From the NCBI RefSeq assembly GCF_020520425.1, contig NC_079489.1, positions 17,570,001 through 17,634,000 of the forward strand: DNA of 64,000 bases. The letters run 5' to 3'. Within the stretch, counting starts at the first letter, position 1, and each line of letters opens with the position of its first letter. This document shows, piece by piece, positions 40,332 to 51,964 of this stretch. This DNA is from Spinacia oleracea (lineage: Eukaryota > Streptophyta > Magnoliopsida > Caryophyllales > Amaranthaceae). Both the position numbers and the translations under genes were made by a program. Under the pieces are notes generated by a model. It worked only from the letters and a program-made list of their open reading frames with translations, made no database searches and had not been told where the DNA came from.

Positions 40332-40430
40332 CTGAAAAAATGGCGGAGAATGTAAAGAATAACGGAGATCATCGGTTGACGAGCTCCGTCGCCATCTACA
40401 CACACAACACACCTACACCAGACCGTTTCT
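40332..40430 (-). promoter_or_regulatory. 5' untranslated exon of TBC gene with two overlapping upstream ORFs
   Basis: On the minus strand a donor (CAG then GTAATTTC) sits at 40332/40331. The exon upstream contains ATG at 40393-40395, opening an 8-codon ORF (MATELVNR) that stops at 40369-40371. That stop overlaps a second ATG (ATGA arrangement). If spliced straight to the acceptor at 37642/37643, the second uORF runs 14 codons and ends in TAA just 5 nt before the main ATG. The plus-strand sequence beyond about 40440 is CT-rich and probably promoter or leader. The direct splice between the two exons is inferred. Confidence 0.55.
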
Positions 40431-40459
40431 CTTTCTCTCTCCTAACACCTGAATTTTTT

Positions 40460-41661
40460 AAGATTTTTATTTTGGGGTTTAATTAAGTAATGTTTTAGGG
40501 AGTTTTATTTTGTTAATCTTTTTGTAATAAGGTTTGACAAAAGTGGGTATGTGTATGTTCTTGTTTTGTGAATCCTAGACCAATTTATATAGGTAGGGAG
40601 ACTATTGGGGTTTAGCACTTTAGCCTTTTCCAAAGTATAAATGAAGTAACTTAAAAAATGAAAAAATAAAGTATAGACGGAATAAAAAAAAATCGAAAAT
40701 TAATGTTGTTTGAGATTATTGCATGGAGTATTATTATCGAATATGAATTCGTAAATTACGGGGTAAAAGTTAGGTTTAGTTTGATTCTACTGTATAGATC
40801 ATCGTTTATCCCAATAATAGGAAAAATATGAGTGATGTAGGTTTTGTTCTGTTCGACTTATTTTGACTTATTTCAGGCAAAATAAGTTCAGATTAGTTCA
40901 GTTAAGTTCAGATAATATAAGTTTAGTAAAAATAAGTTTTTTTTTCAGACATTTTCACACATAAATAAGTTTATTTCAGATAAAATAAATTTTTTTCAGA
41001 TAAGTTCAGTTAAATTCATATGAGTTCAGGTAATATAAGTTCAGTAAAAAAAAGTCCAATAAAACGGAGCCATATAAACAAATGTTGCATATGATCGAGT
41101 ACATTTTGGTAACAAATCCAAAGAGATCCACAATAATACAATTTTTTATTGTATAATTTATGTTAATAATGTAATCCATAACGATTTCTAACCATATATA
41201 GCATTCACACGAAAAGCAACTATTATTATTATTTAATTCGTTGAACTCAATTCTTTTTCATTGGTTAATAATGTTATTATGTACGGAGTACTAGAATTTG
41301 TTTGATATGATTATATTTCAAATTTGCAAATATATGTTATTTTTTTATTCATATAAATATTTAAATCAATTTTTGGCTTAGGTGTTACATCAGGTTATTA
41401 AATATTTAGGGTGTGTTCCTTTCACTTTTAAAAAAAAAGTTTTAGGTTTGATAAATTTCGATAAGTTACAATGTAGTTCAGATAAGTTACAATGTAGTTC
41501 AGATAAGTTTCAATAATGTAGTTCAGATAAGTTTCAATAAGTTCAACTAAGTTTACTATATGAAATTTTATGTGAAGATATTGCACCCTTGCGTGGTTGA
41601 ATTATGCCTTTATGCATAAATTTCATGATCCAATCTTACTTTTATCAAGCTTATTTATTAC
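40460..41661. other. Spacer with MITE-like TAAGTTCAG repeats
   Basis: Between about 40845 and 41070 many TAAGTTCAG/ATAAGTTTA-type units occur, and the ends (GGTTTTGTTCTGTTCGACT and, read inward, GGCTCCGTTTTATTGGACT) suggest a hAT-like MITE. The rest, including 41100-41400, is AT-rich with nothing recognised. Confidence 0.4.
41459..41560 (+). repeat. Short tandem repeat, 21-bp unit GATAAGTTACAATGTAGTTCA
   Basis: Units of GATAAGTT(A/T)CAAT(A/G)..GTAGTTCA recur four to five times with small changes. The TAAGTTCA core is shared with the repeats near 40850-41070. Confidence 0.8.
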
Positions 41662-42223
41662 GGAGTTGTAGGGGTTATTTTTTACCCTTCCTTGGCACAT
41701 TTGCATTTCCCCTACGAAAGGCTTTAGAACTTTTGTATATTTTTGGATTTCGAAGGAGTTGCCACCAAACATTTTTAAGGGTCTCGTTTGGAAAGACCAA
41801 AATTGACTCTATGTTGGATAAGACATTGAATCTTAGAAACGGATGGGTGAGATCTGGGCAAGGGAACGAGATGCTTATTCCGCCAGCTTTAGAAATTATA
41901 TTCGAATGTATGGCACAAAACATTTTTACTTTGTATTATGACCATTTTGCTTTAAAGTTAATTTTAGGGAACCTAATACCGGTTTGTCCAAGAAATTATA
42001 TTTGTTAAGCGTGGTGTAACCTTGCATTTTGTTGTATTTAGCATGTGAGGTGATGAAAGCAATAAAAAAGTAAAGCAGCATCACAATAGAAAATAAATGC
42101 GTAATTAGTAAAAAAATACATCACCACCTAGAAAAGGACTAGGTGGGAAACCACATTGCCTAGAAGGACTAGGCAAGTAAAGTTGCATGAATAGTAAGTG
42201 CGGAATTGAAAGGTGCAATATTT

Positions 42224-42303
42224 AAAGGCGTTATTGAAATTGCGATATTGAAGTGCATAATTGAAAGGCGTTATTGAAATTGCGATATTGAAGTGCATAA
42301 TTG
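42224..42303 (+). repeat. 40-bp tandem duplication in the solo LTR
   Basis: The unit starting AAAGGCGTTATTGAAATTGC occurs at 42224 and 42264 and is followed by a partial third copy. Confidence 0.85.
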
Positions 42304-42439
42304 AAAGATGCGATATTGAAATTGAACTATTGTATTTGAGATCCGAACTCCAAACGACTTTTTAAGAATAAGTGCGTCCGACACGGATTCAAGTCTAAAA
42401 TTCTCAACTTTAGGACAAGTTGCTCATCCTAAAGTGTCT

Positions 42440-42980
42440 TAAATTTTGAACATAGAAATTGAACTTGAAATGTTGAATCTTGAATATTGAACTTGAAATA
42501 TTGAACTTGAATATTGAACTTAGGAGTCTTGAATCTCAAAGATTAGACCTTTAATGTTGAAAATGCTTCATCTTTGATATGCTCCATATATTGAGATGAT
42601 TCTAGTTTAGGGAAGTGATTACAAACAACCCTAAACATCATCTAATCTTGAAACTTGTACTTGAATATTGAAATGAGAAGTCTTGAATCTCAAAGATTAG
42701 ACCTTTTATTATATTGTTGAAAATGTTTCATCTTTGATGTGCTCCTATTTTGAAGTGGTTCTAGTTTAAGGAAGTGATTACAAACAACCTTAAACATCAT
42801 TGAACCTTGAAACTTGAACTTGAATTTTGAAAAGTGGAGTCTTGAATCTCAAAGATTAAACCTTTAAACATTAGAAAGGCCTCACCTTTGATTACTCTAT
42901 GTTTTGAAAATGATTCTAGTTTAAGGAAGTGATTACAAACAACCTTAAACATCATTGAATCTTGAAACTTTGTATTTGTA
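42440..42980 (+). repeat. Tandem array, about 155-160-bp unit, a little over 3 copies
   Basis: Landmarks recur in the same order: AGTCTTGAATCTCAAAGATT at 42525, 42679 and 42838, and TGATTACAAACAACC at about 42616, 42775 and 42930. Units diverge by roughly 10-20 percent. The array sits inside the solo LTR. Confidence 0.85.
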
Positions 42981-43852
42981 TCATAGAAAGTGTTGATTTT
43001 GTAAAAACATGTGATTGTTGTAAGTGACACTTTTAAGAATAAAAGTGCCAACTTTACTAATCATTTTGAAAGAAATTATGGGAACATAGTAGATTAGGAT
43101 TGGGATTCAGAATTACCTAGTTAGGTTTAGGTTAGAATTCCTCTTGGAGCTCCCAATTGCTTGAATATTTGAAGTTTGTATGGGATTTTTGAAGAGTTTG
43201 TATTTTGATGTTGAGAGACAATTTTTGTATTACGACGTTTTGTTTGTCAATTGCTTCCCTAAAGTGCTGGAAATTAGGGGTTTAAATAGGAAAATGATAG
43301 GCTAAACGCCAGCTGACAGCTGCGTCTAGCGCATCAGCTGCGCCAGGCGCCGCTGACGTGGCACAGAAGATGCCAAGCAAGGACGATGACGTCGTCCTTG
43401 CGTTTGGCTTGTAGTGGGTGTACCTTTGTACGAATTGTACGTTTTTTGGCACGTAGCTTTTCTTGGGGATTAAGGAAGTTTGCGACTAAAAACTAGCCGT
43501 TTCGGTTTTTTGAATTCGGTTTTACGGGACGAGGCCCGGCTTGCTCGGTTTTGTGGGTCGGCGCCCGAATTTGGATTGCTTAGTGTCATTTTGACTGGAA
43601 AAGGCTTTGTAAAACCAATGGAGTGGTCCATTGGGTGAGATTGTACTTGGATTTTGAAATTGATTTTCGGAAATTGAATTTTGTACCGAGTTCCGGAATC
43701 GGAACGGTCTCGGGGATTGGACTTTGGCTCTTGGATTTTGGAATATGTTTTAGCAATAGGGACTTTCGCACGGAGTTGTTCCAACCACCTAGCAAGGATA
43801 ATGGTATCGTCATCATCCCAACCCCGACACGATTTAGGTGTCTACAGGAGTA

Positions 43853-44122
43853 CTACCTCCATTTCGACATAATCGGGACAAATTACCCTTTCATGCATGC
43901 TTCCCAGTGTAAATGATTGGATATTAATATCTCTAATTTTGTATTCGTAAAAATTATAAAAAGTCGATATTTCGAAAGTACATATCGACTTTCGAGACGA
44001 ATCAAACAAGACCTCACCCGGCAATATTTTTCCTTACCCATAAATCACAAATGATAGTCTAATTAAAATTTGTGAATGGTGTCAAAAATCAAAGTTTCTC
44101 TTTTACTTCGGAACGGAGGGAG
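43853..44122. mobile_element. Stowaway-like MITE (270 bp)
   Basis: The ends CTACCTCCATTTCG and, read inward, CTCCCTCCGTTCCG are imperfect inverted repeats with TA on both sides (43851-43852 and 44123-44124). The solo LTR inserted right at its left border. Confidence 0.7.
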
Positions 44123-44625
44123 TATATTATCATTCATTAATTTTGTTTGCAATGGAAAATATGTAATATGACATGACATAACTCAACAGATAAATCTCTT
44201 GCGTTGAAACTTGAAATCACTAGTTCATTGGCAAGTCCTATACAAACCATATACTTCATATTTAATCCTTTTATAATTTTAAAGGTAGATGACGTGTAAT
44301 GTTAACGAATGAAAGAGGGAGGTGTCATGTGGCATATGGACTTGCTTGGTATGAAAAAGTTATAGAATGTGTTACCTCACAAACTTTATATCTCAAAAGG
44401 TCTTTTTTGACAAATTTACCTTATTTTAAATAAGAAGTCATTTGTTCAACCAATGTATGACCAACCATTTTACACAATAATAATGGGGCAAACCAATACT
44501 AGGGAACATATACATAATCAATTACAAAATGGAACCATCCATCTCAATGAAACATTATGCATTCCACCGGACATGGATACCGAGGAAAGAAATTTCACTA
44601 GGGACTAAAAACCCATTAAAAGTTC

Positions 44626-45790
44626 TTAAAAATTTGAACTCTTCACAGTTGTGACAAACTTCAGCAGCATCTGAACAACTTCATGAGATATGTTGGAAGA
44701 TTGTGCCTTCAGTTGCTCAATTTTAGAATCATATTCTTTTTCAAGACGCTTCACATTAGCACCGGAATCCCCGCTACTCTGTAACATTGGTATAGTAACT
44801 ATCACAGTTATGAGCACCATTGCAAATAAAATTGAAAGGTTTATAACAAAACTTAACAAAAATATAGAATTAGCCAATTAGGGAGAATAACAAGTCCCAA
44901 TAAGATTCAGAAAACCAATTCCACCACAGTTGTGACTTGTGAATCTTACACTCTCCTATCTTAAATCAACTTCCACTTAACAGTGTCCATGTGATATAAA
45001 AACACTCACTTTGTCCAAAAATGATTTTAACATTACCCAATTCCCCCAGATCAGAAGAGATATAAGATCAATTAAATTAAAACTCTTTTTAATAGTTACG
45101 TCCCTTCTGTTCCCGCCCCCTCACATATTTTGAAGGGGTGTGAAACTCAATCCCAAAATATTACCATTTAAAAAAATAAGACGACTTTTTCCAGACATCC
45201 CAATAAGCGCTTAGAAAACATAGGTTTGCCATTGGAGATGCATGACCTCGGACATTTCCATAGAACTGTTATGCTAGGTTATATACAACCCCAATAACCA
45301 TTGCTTAAAATATTTTCTTCCTACTTCCTCCGTTCCATAATAGATGCATCGTTTCTAATTTGCACACTATTCATCAATCAACTATGACAATCATTATTTC
45401 ACTGTTGTGTAAGAAAAAACATATTCAAGTGGGATTTTGTTAAATTCGTATTAATGCAAGGATTCCAAATATCAACTTTTTATAACTTTTACTTATACGC
45501 ATTTAGAGATATTAATGTTTAAATAAGTATATTGACATACGTGCAAATGAGAAATGATGCATCTATTGTGGAACGAAGAAAGTATATATCTTTGTTATAA
45601 TCTGTTAGGTCCCCTAATTAGGTAGAGAAACAGAAGAAATTTCAGCAAATAGTAGATACATATCGATCTTTACCTCTGCAAGTTTTTTTTTCCTGGTATT
45701 CGCCTTCCAATTGAGCACGAAATTCAGCAATATCCCTCTCAACCTCTTCATTTTCTTGTCTTAGTCTAGCCTTCTTGGGTTCTTGGTTAT
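44626..45790 (-). pseudogene. V-type proton ATPase subunit G, lacking exon 1 and frameshifted
   Basis: Subunit G is part of the peripheral stalk that links the ATP-driven V1 head to the membrane sector of the vacuolar proton pump. The last exon (44626-44778) encodes [20 protein letters not shown], then [17 protein letters not shown] and a stop, a near-diagnostic C-terminus. The middle exon (about 45674-45790) encodes KKARLRQENEEVERDIAEFR and AQLEGEYQEKK. It then has nine A in a row. With eight, the exon would end LAE and join the last exon in phase; with nine, the splice to the last exon gives an immediate stop. No sequence for the conserved N-terminal segment (RGQGGIQQLLAAEQEAQ type) was found up to 46800. 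The copy is therefore either a 5'-truncated pseudogene or a gene with an assembly error plus an exon I missed. Confidence 0.75.
45324..45582. mobile_element. Stowaway-like MITE (259 bp) in the V-ATPase G intron
   Basis: The ends CTTCCTCCGTTCCATAATAG and, read inward, CTTTCTTCGTTCCACAATAG are inverted repeats with TA at 45322-45323 and 45583-45584. They continue as ATGCATC(G/A)TTTCT. Confidence 0.8.
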
Positions 45791-46803
45791 TAATCAAGGA
45801 ACAAAAGGAAAAATAATAATGTCAAAATCCAAAACCAAAGGAAATAAGTGCAAAGTTGCATGAAAGCAGAATCATTAAGAGGTCATATTGGCCTGCTTAA
45901 AGTTGTTATTGACTTATCGTACATATTTTAAGGTAAAAAAATACAATATTTCCATCCTCCATTAACAAATAATGACAAGACTGTGTTTTTTGCCGATAAT
46001 GGGAGCCCACATGCCAGATTTTGGAAAAAAATCTTATTAATGCACATCCCCATTAATATCCATAATACAAAAACTAAGAAGAGCACATTGTTATTTACAA
46101 AATAGGTATTATTGCGTATAAGTTACGAGTATAACACAATAATATGTATAAAAGATATTCTACATATAATGATCGTAATTTTGCGGGAAATTTTTTTATT
46201 TGATTCGATTTGTTATGTATTTGATAGATTCATATCTGTTTTGTAGATATCATGAATTTTTATTAATGAGCAGTTTTACTTTAGAAAAAAAAACACATAC
46301 GAATTTAGAGATAATACATAATTGATACAATCAAAACAATTATTGTGTATTATTTTGCCTCCTAAAGCATAGTTCGTAATCTACCGCTTCTAGTTTGACA
46401 CGAACAATGATTTTCGATGTTTTTGCATCTTTCTAAGTAAAGCCTCTGCAATTTGCCCACGAATAATTTTGATCGACGAGTTGATGACAAACTCTAACCC
46501 CATAAGAATCCATATCATATCCTCTCTTATTGAAACCCTAAAAACTACTCTCGTCAATGGATGAGAATCAAGAACCTAACAAAAGTTAGGAAAAACCAAA
46601 AGTTGGGGACAACCGAAACAATATGAAACAAAAAAACAAAAAAATTAAAATTAAAAAAACAAAAACCATTCGCCAAACAATATCAAGTCATCAACAAATG
46701 CAAGGTTCACCCGGTGGTTCTTATTAGTTGTACCGGATAAGACTTCCAAAGCCCAATCGTAATAACGGTACGCAGGCGGCTAGCGACTAATATGACTAGA
46801 GGA
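45791..46803. other. Spacer between V-ATPase G remnant and the tandem duplication
   Basis: AT-rich with no supported gene. I looked here for V-ATPase G exon 1 on the minus strand and did not find it. Confidence 0.45.
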
Positions 46804-49800
46804 GAAGCTTGCGGTAAGGAGATACCGAAAATAAAAGTTTTCACATGGCCTCTCCTACCCCCGAGGGGGAATTAGGGGGGATAACGTCCTCATTTGCTGC
46901 TCCTGTGCTCTTTTTCCTACGCCTCCTCCTGATGCTCTTGGTGAGAGGAAAACAAGAAATATGACCTTAAATAGTATAATTTCTGAAGAAGTTGTACTAT
47001 TTTTGGCCTAAATACCCAAGAAACTGAAACCCCAGAAGAGGATGGTGAAGAAAAAGGAGAAAAGAAAAAGATGAGCGACCACTAATCACACTTGGTTGAA
47101 GCTAAGTAGATTTTAAAAAATAGTATCTTACCATGTGTATTAGTCAAAATAGTTGTTACTATTAATGAACGAAAGGAGAAGAAAACATCATAATCTTCGA
47201 AATAAGTCACTTTTTCACAAAATTATCGATATATCGTCCATGTCAGCAAAAAAAGTCGGTATTCTTTTTAATGAATCGACACAAAATTGCAAACTCAATT
47301 AGTGGTTTACTTTAGATAAATGACCAATTGGGTGGGTAATTATGAGTTAATGAGTCTCTAGCTGACTCAGTTGAGGACTTATGTACAAAGACATGTCTAT
47401 TTCCACGATAATTGACGACTTCTCCATTTCATCTCCAATTAAATTGGTTGTTTTTGTTATTGAACGGGAAAAAAATTACAAATTTTTATGTGAATTTTAT
47501 GAAAAGGGCGTGTTTCAAAATAAATTCTTCTAGCACTTTAGCCAAAAAAATCGGTATTAGAACCAAGGAGAGCGCCGCATAAGTCTAATTGGAGTTACTT
47601 ATCATATTTAAATAAAACGCTAGTATAAAATAGAGTGAGATCTTATTTTATGCCCGTACTTATTTAAAAGTGTTAATAAGCGAAATGACCATCATATCCT
47701 TCAACAACTTCTCTTTGTCTTAACTTGCAAACAATTTCGGCCCCAACACTCTTGCCAGTCTCACAACCATCCCCTATCAACATTCCACATCACATCCCAC
47801 CATAACTCTCCTACCAAACACCTCTTCGTCTCTTCCCAACACCAAAAAAAAGGGAACATTTTACATGATGACCTCATGGTTTGGAAAATTCTATTCAGTG
47901 AAAATAAAACAATGCATTCTCGATCAAAAGTGGTCATGTAGTATTGTTTATCACACTAAGTTCCCCTTATTTGTTAGCTTTATAGCTAACACATCTACAA
48001 TGTGCCATCATATGTTGAATTTGTGGCTAATTAACCTATTTTCCTTTATATTGTCTTTCTAAATTAAACTCATCTTGCTCTTTTTTCCACGGCCTAATCT
48101 AATCACAAGTCCACAACCACTAGAGCCATTGTCTCACGTACCACTCGCCTTCTGAACCATCAAGCACAAACTCGACGACCTCAAACTTATTCGTTTACGC
48201 CGAAGCCACGATCTTCGTCGTTGGCTTCACCTCCCTAAACTTCAAATAAGATCTACTGGAAACCTTCGACAATAATATCTGAAATCCCCTTCTCTACCTC
48301 CGTCTTAAACTTTGAGAAAATGGCATCGAAATCATGTCAAAATTAAAATCGGTGTTCTTCTCTTCCTTAATCAAGCTAGATTTCATATTATACGGGATAG
48401 AAAATGAAGTTTGTGAGGAGAATTTCATAATATTGTGTATGGCCACTTAAAGAAGATATTAATGTTCAATGAGTTGTGAATATTTTGTGTCATATTAAAA
48501 CGTACTCATGTTCATCACAGTAATAACAGAAATTATTATACTAATTAAAATAAAATTTAAGCCATTATTAACAAAATTATTGTTATTAAAATTGAAATTA
48601 ATACCAACTGGTTAAAGTTCACTGAACATGTGGCTTCTGATAAACTCGAGGACTGGTCATTCATTGCACGAAAGCCATGTTGAAGCCTAACAACATAGTG
48701 TTTTATGAGGAGAGAGAATTTATTATATGTGATTATGTGGTAGTTTAAAACCCTAATAAAGGCACATAATATAATAAGTTGAATGACAATGCCACTTTAA
48801 ACAATAGAACTTTTTTATTTCCACTGTATAGAATTTCCTAGGAGGCCACCATGTAAAATTTCCCAAAAAATAACTATCATGCATCCTCCTTAGCTAGACA
48901 CGAAGAGATAATTGTAACTTTGCGAAGGTACACACCTCTTATACGTTTTGGGCCCGTGATCTGTCCGGACAATCATTTGAAACTTATGATACAATAAAGC
49001 ATTAGTGGTTCATGTAATACCCCAGATTTTTAAAAACTCGATTAATTATGCTTAAATCGTTTTAAATCCTAAGTTCGAACTTTAATTTGATCAATGAAAA
49101 TTGTATTTAACTTAAATTTTTTTAATTTTAATGATAAGATTATTTTCCAAATTTTATAATTTAATTAGGAAAGTACGTACTTTTGAATAAAATAACAACT
49201 TTTTTCGGATTCTAGCCCAATTAGAGGAATAAAATTCTGGAATTTCTTCTAACTTTATATTTACTGAAATGCCTTTATTTCACCTAAAGAAAACAAAGTC
49301 AATTTCTTCTTCTTCCTCCTTCTCCTTCACGCCCCAATTTCCAAGGAAGTCAAAGTCTTCTTTCCAAATGTCATCACCCATTTCCATCTTGTTTGACTCA
49401 GCAATGTAAGCATTGTAAGTAGACACTAATCAATATTGAAATTTCGGACTTAGTCACCACATTCTTAATCCTTTTTTACATTTGTCAATTCAAAAACTTG
49501 AACATGAGTCGATGCATACGTCAATGAACACCCCTTCCTGCTATAAATAACTTCTTAACTAGACAACCATCCATTTCAGTTTTAATCATTAAACCATGGA
49601 TTTTTCTCACCTTTTTACGAGGAAGTCTTTGTCACAAGTGACTTATGTTCATATTGGACACAAGTGAGTACCAATACAGAATTTGGAGTATCAATACAGA
49701 ATAAGTTAGTACCAATACAAATTATGTGAATAACAATAATAACACATATGACTTATATTGGTGGTATTTCTAAGCAATTTTGCATTTTGATACTAACATA

Positions 49801-50745
49801 TTATGTGTTGGTACTCAAGATGATTGTATTTGGATCACTTGAGTCACTTGAGGTTTAGAAACCCTCCCTTTTTACCCCCTTTATTTCGGTTTTAAACCCC
49901 CACCACCACTGCTTGCCTCCACCTCCGCTGCCCGCTACCTCCTTATTCCGACACATTTCTGCTATTTCTGTGACCAATACACACGAGCACCATGTCTAAA
50001 TTGTATTCCGTCGCCGAAACAGTAACTTGAACTCAACCCATACTCCCTCTTTTCTTCCTCCTCGACATGTCGCCGCTCCAACCAGCAACCACGATCGCAA
50101 CCCCCTTTTCGACGATGTGGTGATTCCATTACTCGTGGTCGGCCAGCACCACCCACACGGCTATCCGCGACCCTCCTTCCTCTTTGTTCCCTCTTCTCTA
50201 TTTCACGAGACCAAAGTGGTCTTTGCAACCAATTTCCCTATTGGGATATAGTGCACCTGATTTATAAAAGTAAAAAAAATTAAATCTCTTAATTTTTGGT
50301 AAGATGCGTTACCTATGTCATATTGATTTCAGAAATAAAGTAAATATATTTTATACAATCTAATATATATATATAAATTATTGATACGTAATTTGGTGAC
50401 ACGTAGTGTCTTTATAATACATGTATTGACCAATTTAAAATTAATTTTATTTTAAGTAGTTGTGTTTTTTTCTTTCTATTTCGTAAGTGTTTTTTATAAT
50501 CCTACAAACATAAACTTTAACAAATTCAAATTTCGCAAAGTACACTAATAATAATATTATAAAAATGATTTTTTCTATCTTTTGGAGACCGCACGTAATC
50601 AATTTCGTATTATCAATTACGTGCAAATAGAACTTTAGCACTGTTTTTCTAACATTTACCATAAATTTATATATCTCGTCTTTTACCTAATATTTTTAGG
50701 CAAATTGGTGAGAAACCACCTTTTAAAAGAGTATTTTTGTGAGGA

Positions 50746-51085
50746 ATTGAACTGAAGCGGCCTCTAGCTAGGCATTCAGCTCACTTGATCTCACTGAATT
50801 ATTAACTTGTTAATTAATACTGAACCGCACTTATTAGACTTAACATAGAATGCATACTTGGACCAAGGGCATTATTTCCTTCAAAGCCCCCGTGTGCTTC
50901 CTTATGCTCACAGCCTAGGCGCGCGCTGGGCCTGGCCTGGCGTGACCTTGGGCTGTTTGTGAGGCGCGCCAGGCTTGCTGGACGTGGGCCTGGCTTTGCG
51001 CTGGGCCTTCGTCTAGCAAGCTCGTCCAATGCTAATTCGTACGACGCGCTTCCGATTAATTTCCCGATTCCGGAATTATTTCCGA
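50746..51085 (-). mobile_element. Two copia LTR fragments in reverse orientation and shuffled order (copy 1)
   Basis: 50746-50882 is the reverse complement of the first 140 bp of the LTR at 56887 (it ends with the complement of TGAAGGAAATAATGCC). The following GC-rich part, to 51085, is the reverse complement of LTR material equivalent to roughly 57480-57700 (TTCGTACGA, TTCCGATTAATTTCC). In a single reversed LTR the start piece would come last, so these are remnants of two LTRs or a rearranged one. Confidence 0.75.
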
Positions 51086-51815
51086 TAAAGAGCTACGTAA
51101 AAAAATTAAAAATAACCTTGCAAAATATTAAAGTTAATATATTTGACATTAAATTAGATGTTAATATAAATATAGATGATAAAAACAAATTGAACTATTA
51201 CCTTTATAAATCTCCTTACTCCAAACCACTCCATCGAAAATCAAACACTATAATAATTAAAAAATAATCGATTTCCACGTAGATAATTAATTAGGTGCCA
51301 CGTAGATATTTTAATTAATTAATTACTAATATATACAACTCCCTCTAAAATCAAACACTCTAATAATTAATAGAATTTTATTTACATTAGAATTCTACTT
51401 GCATTAAACAGAATACATTAGAATTCTACTTGCATTAAACAGAATACATGAATAACTAACTCGAGTTTTACCATTATTGAACTAACAATTTCATAACTCG
51501 GTTTTCCTATGAATGGCTAAGAGCAACATCAATGGAATGTTATCTTAAGACTTTTCTCATATGCCATGTCAGCTTTTCACTAATATTTAATTAATTAAAT
51601 TTTGTAAAGACTTCTCCAAACTCATCCAAATTTAGATCTTCACCCCTCAAACTCATTTAAAACATCTAAAATAAACAATATCTTAAGTTTTTAATTATTT
51701 AACTCACACATTGAGTCTTAAGTTGAGTCTTAGTTTTTCAAGATTTTAAGTCTTAAGACTTGGTGCTGATGTTGCTCTACATAAACATTTTAAATATTAA
51801 GAACACATTGAAAAA

Positions 51816-51844
51816 CTCGTGCATCGCACGAGCTTCAACACTAG
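51816..51844 (+). mobile_element. Helitron-like 3' terminus with perfect hairpin
   Basis: CTCGTGC-ATC-GCACGAG (51816-51832) is a perfect 7-bp stem, followed 8 bp later by CTAG (51841-51844) and T. This is the hallmark of a Helitron 3' end. A Helitron-like start (ATATATATAAAGGGGAG) follows at once. The left end belonging to this terminus was not fixed. Confidence 0.6.
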
Positions 51845-51964
51845 TATATATATATAAAGGGGAGTTTTTTGGAGAGCATTTGGAGCGCCATGTAGGATTT
51901 CCACGTCATCAAAGAATAATATATTTCGGATTTTTAAAATAAAATAAAATAAATAATAAGAGAT

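Larger units (their letters stand above)
41667..43846. mobile_element. Probable solo LTR (2180 bp) with 5-bp target duplication
   Basis: The segment begins TGTAG and ends CTACA, an LTR-type inverted terminus. It is flanked by GGAGT on both sides (41662-41666 and 43847-43851), as for an LTR element insertion. No primer-binding site, polyprotein or second LTR copy is present, so it looks like a solo LTR left after recombination. Its size and GTGTCTACA ending suggest a Ty3/gypsy Tat/Ogre-like source, which is only inference. It includes tandem arrays (42224-42303 and 42440-42980) and a GC-rich part (about 43300-43420). Confidence 0.7.
46804..51964 (+). repeat. Tandem segmental duplication, copy 1 (5161 bp)
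   Basis: The segment starts GAAGCTTGCGGTAAGG and is followed directly by a second copy beginning with the same sequence at 51965. Copies match base for base over about 4.9 kb with only two substitutions and two small length changes. Content is non-genic: AT-rich DNA, a piece resembling an LTR start (TGTAATACCCCAGATTT at about 49016), C-rich stretches giving short frames (49962-50251), two copia LTR fragments in reverse orientation, and Helitron-type sequence near its end. Confidence 0.92.

Noticed and set aside
41604..42008. 134-codon plus-strand frame
   Set aside because: It overlaps the start of the solo LTR, crosses its target duplication, and has no recognisable similarity; the opposite strand is open too.
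42440..42980. Regularly spaced repeats that could suggest a CRISPR array
   Set aside because: Whole units of about 157 bp repeat with no unique spacers, and the setting is a plant LTR.
44160..44260. tRNA-like A and B boxes suggesting another SINE
   Set aside because: The matches to both boxes are weak and there is no tail or duplication.
44797..44877. Hydrophobic N-terminal segment [14 protein letters not shown] in front of the V-ATPase G last exon
   Set aside because: It is intron sequence read through. The acceptor TTACAG at 44779-44784 marks the true start of the exon, and subunit G has no membrane segment.
49016..49560. Possible gypsy LTR beginning TGTAATACCCCAGATTT
   Set aside because: The start resembles known plant LTR starts, but no end, target duplication or primer site could be placed, so it is only mentioned within the duplicated unit.
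49962..50251. Overlapping 88- and 74-codon frames, repeated at 55125-55414
   Set aside because: Repetition is due to the tandem duplication, not conservation. Composition is C-rich low complexity, both strands are open, and no family is recognised.
50814..51267. 71- and 102-codon frames with Arg/Pro/Ala-rich starts (also at 55976-56429)
   Set aside because: They are translations of GC-rich copia LTR fragments.
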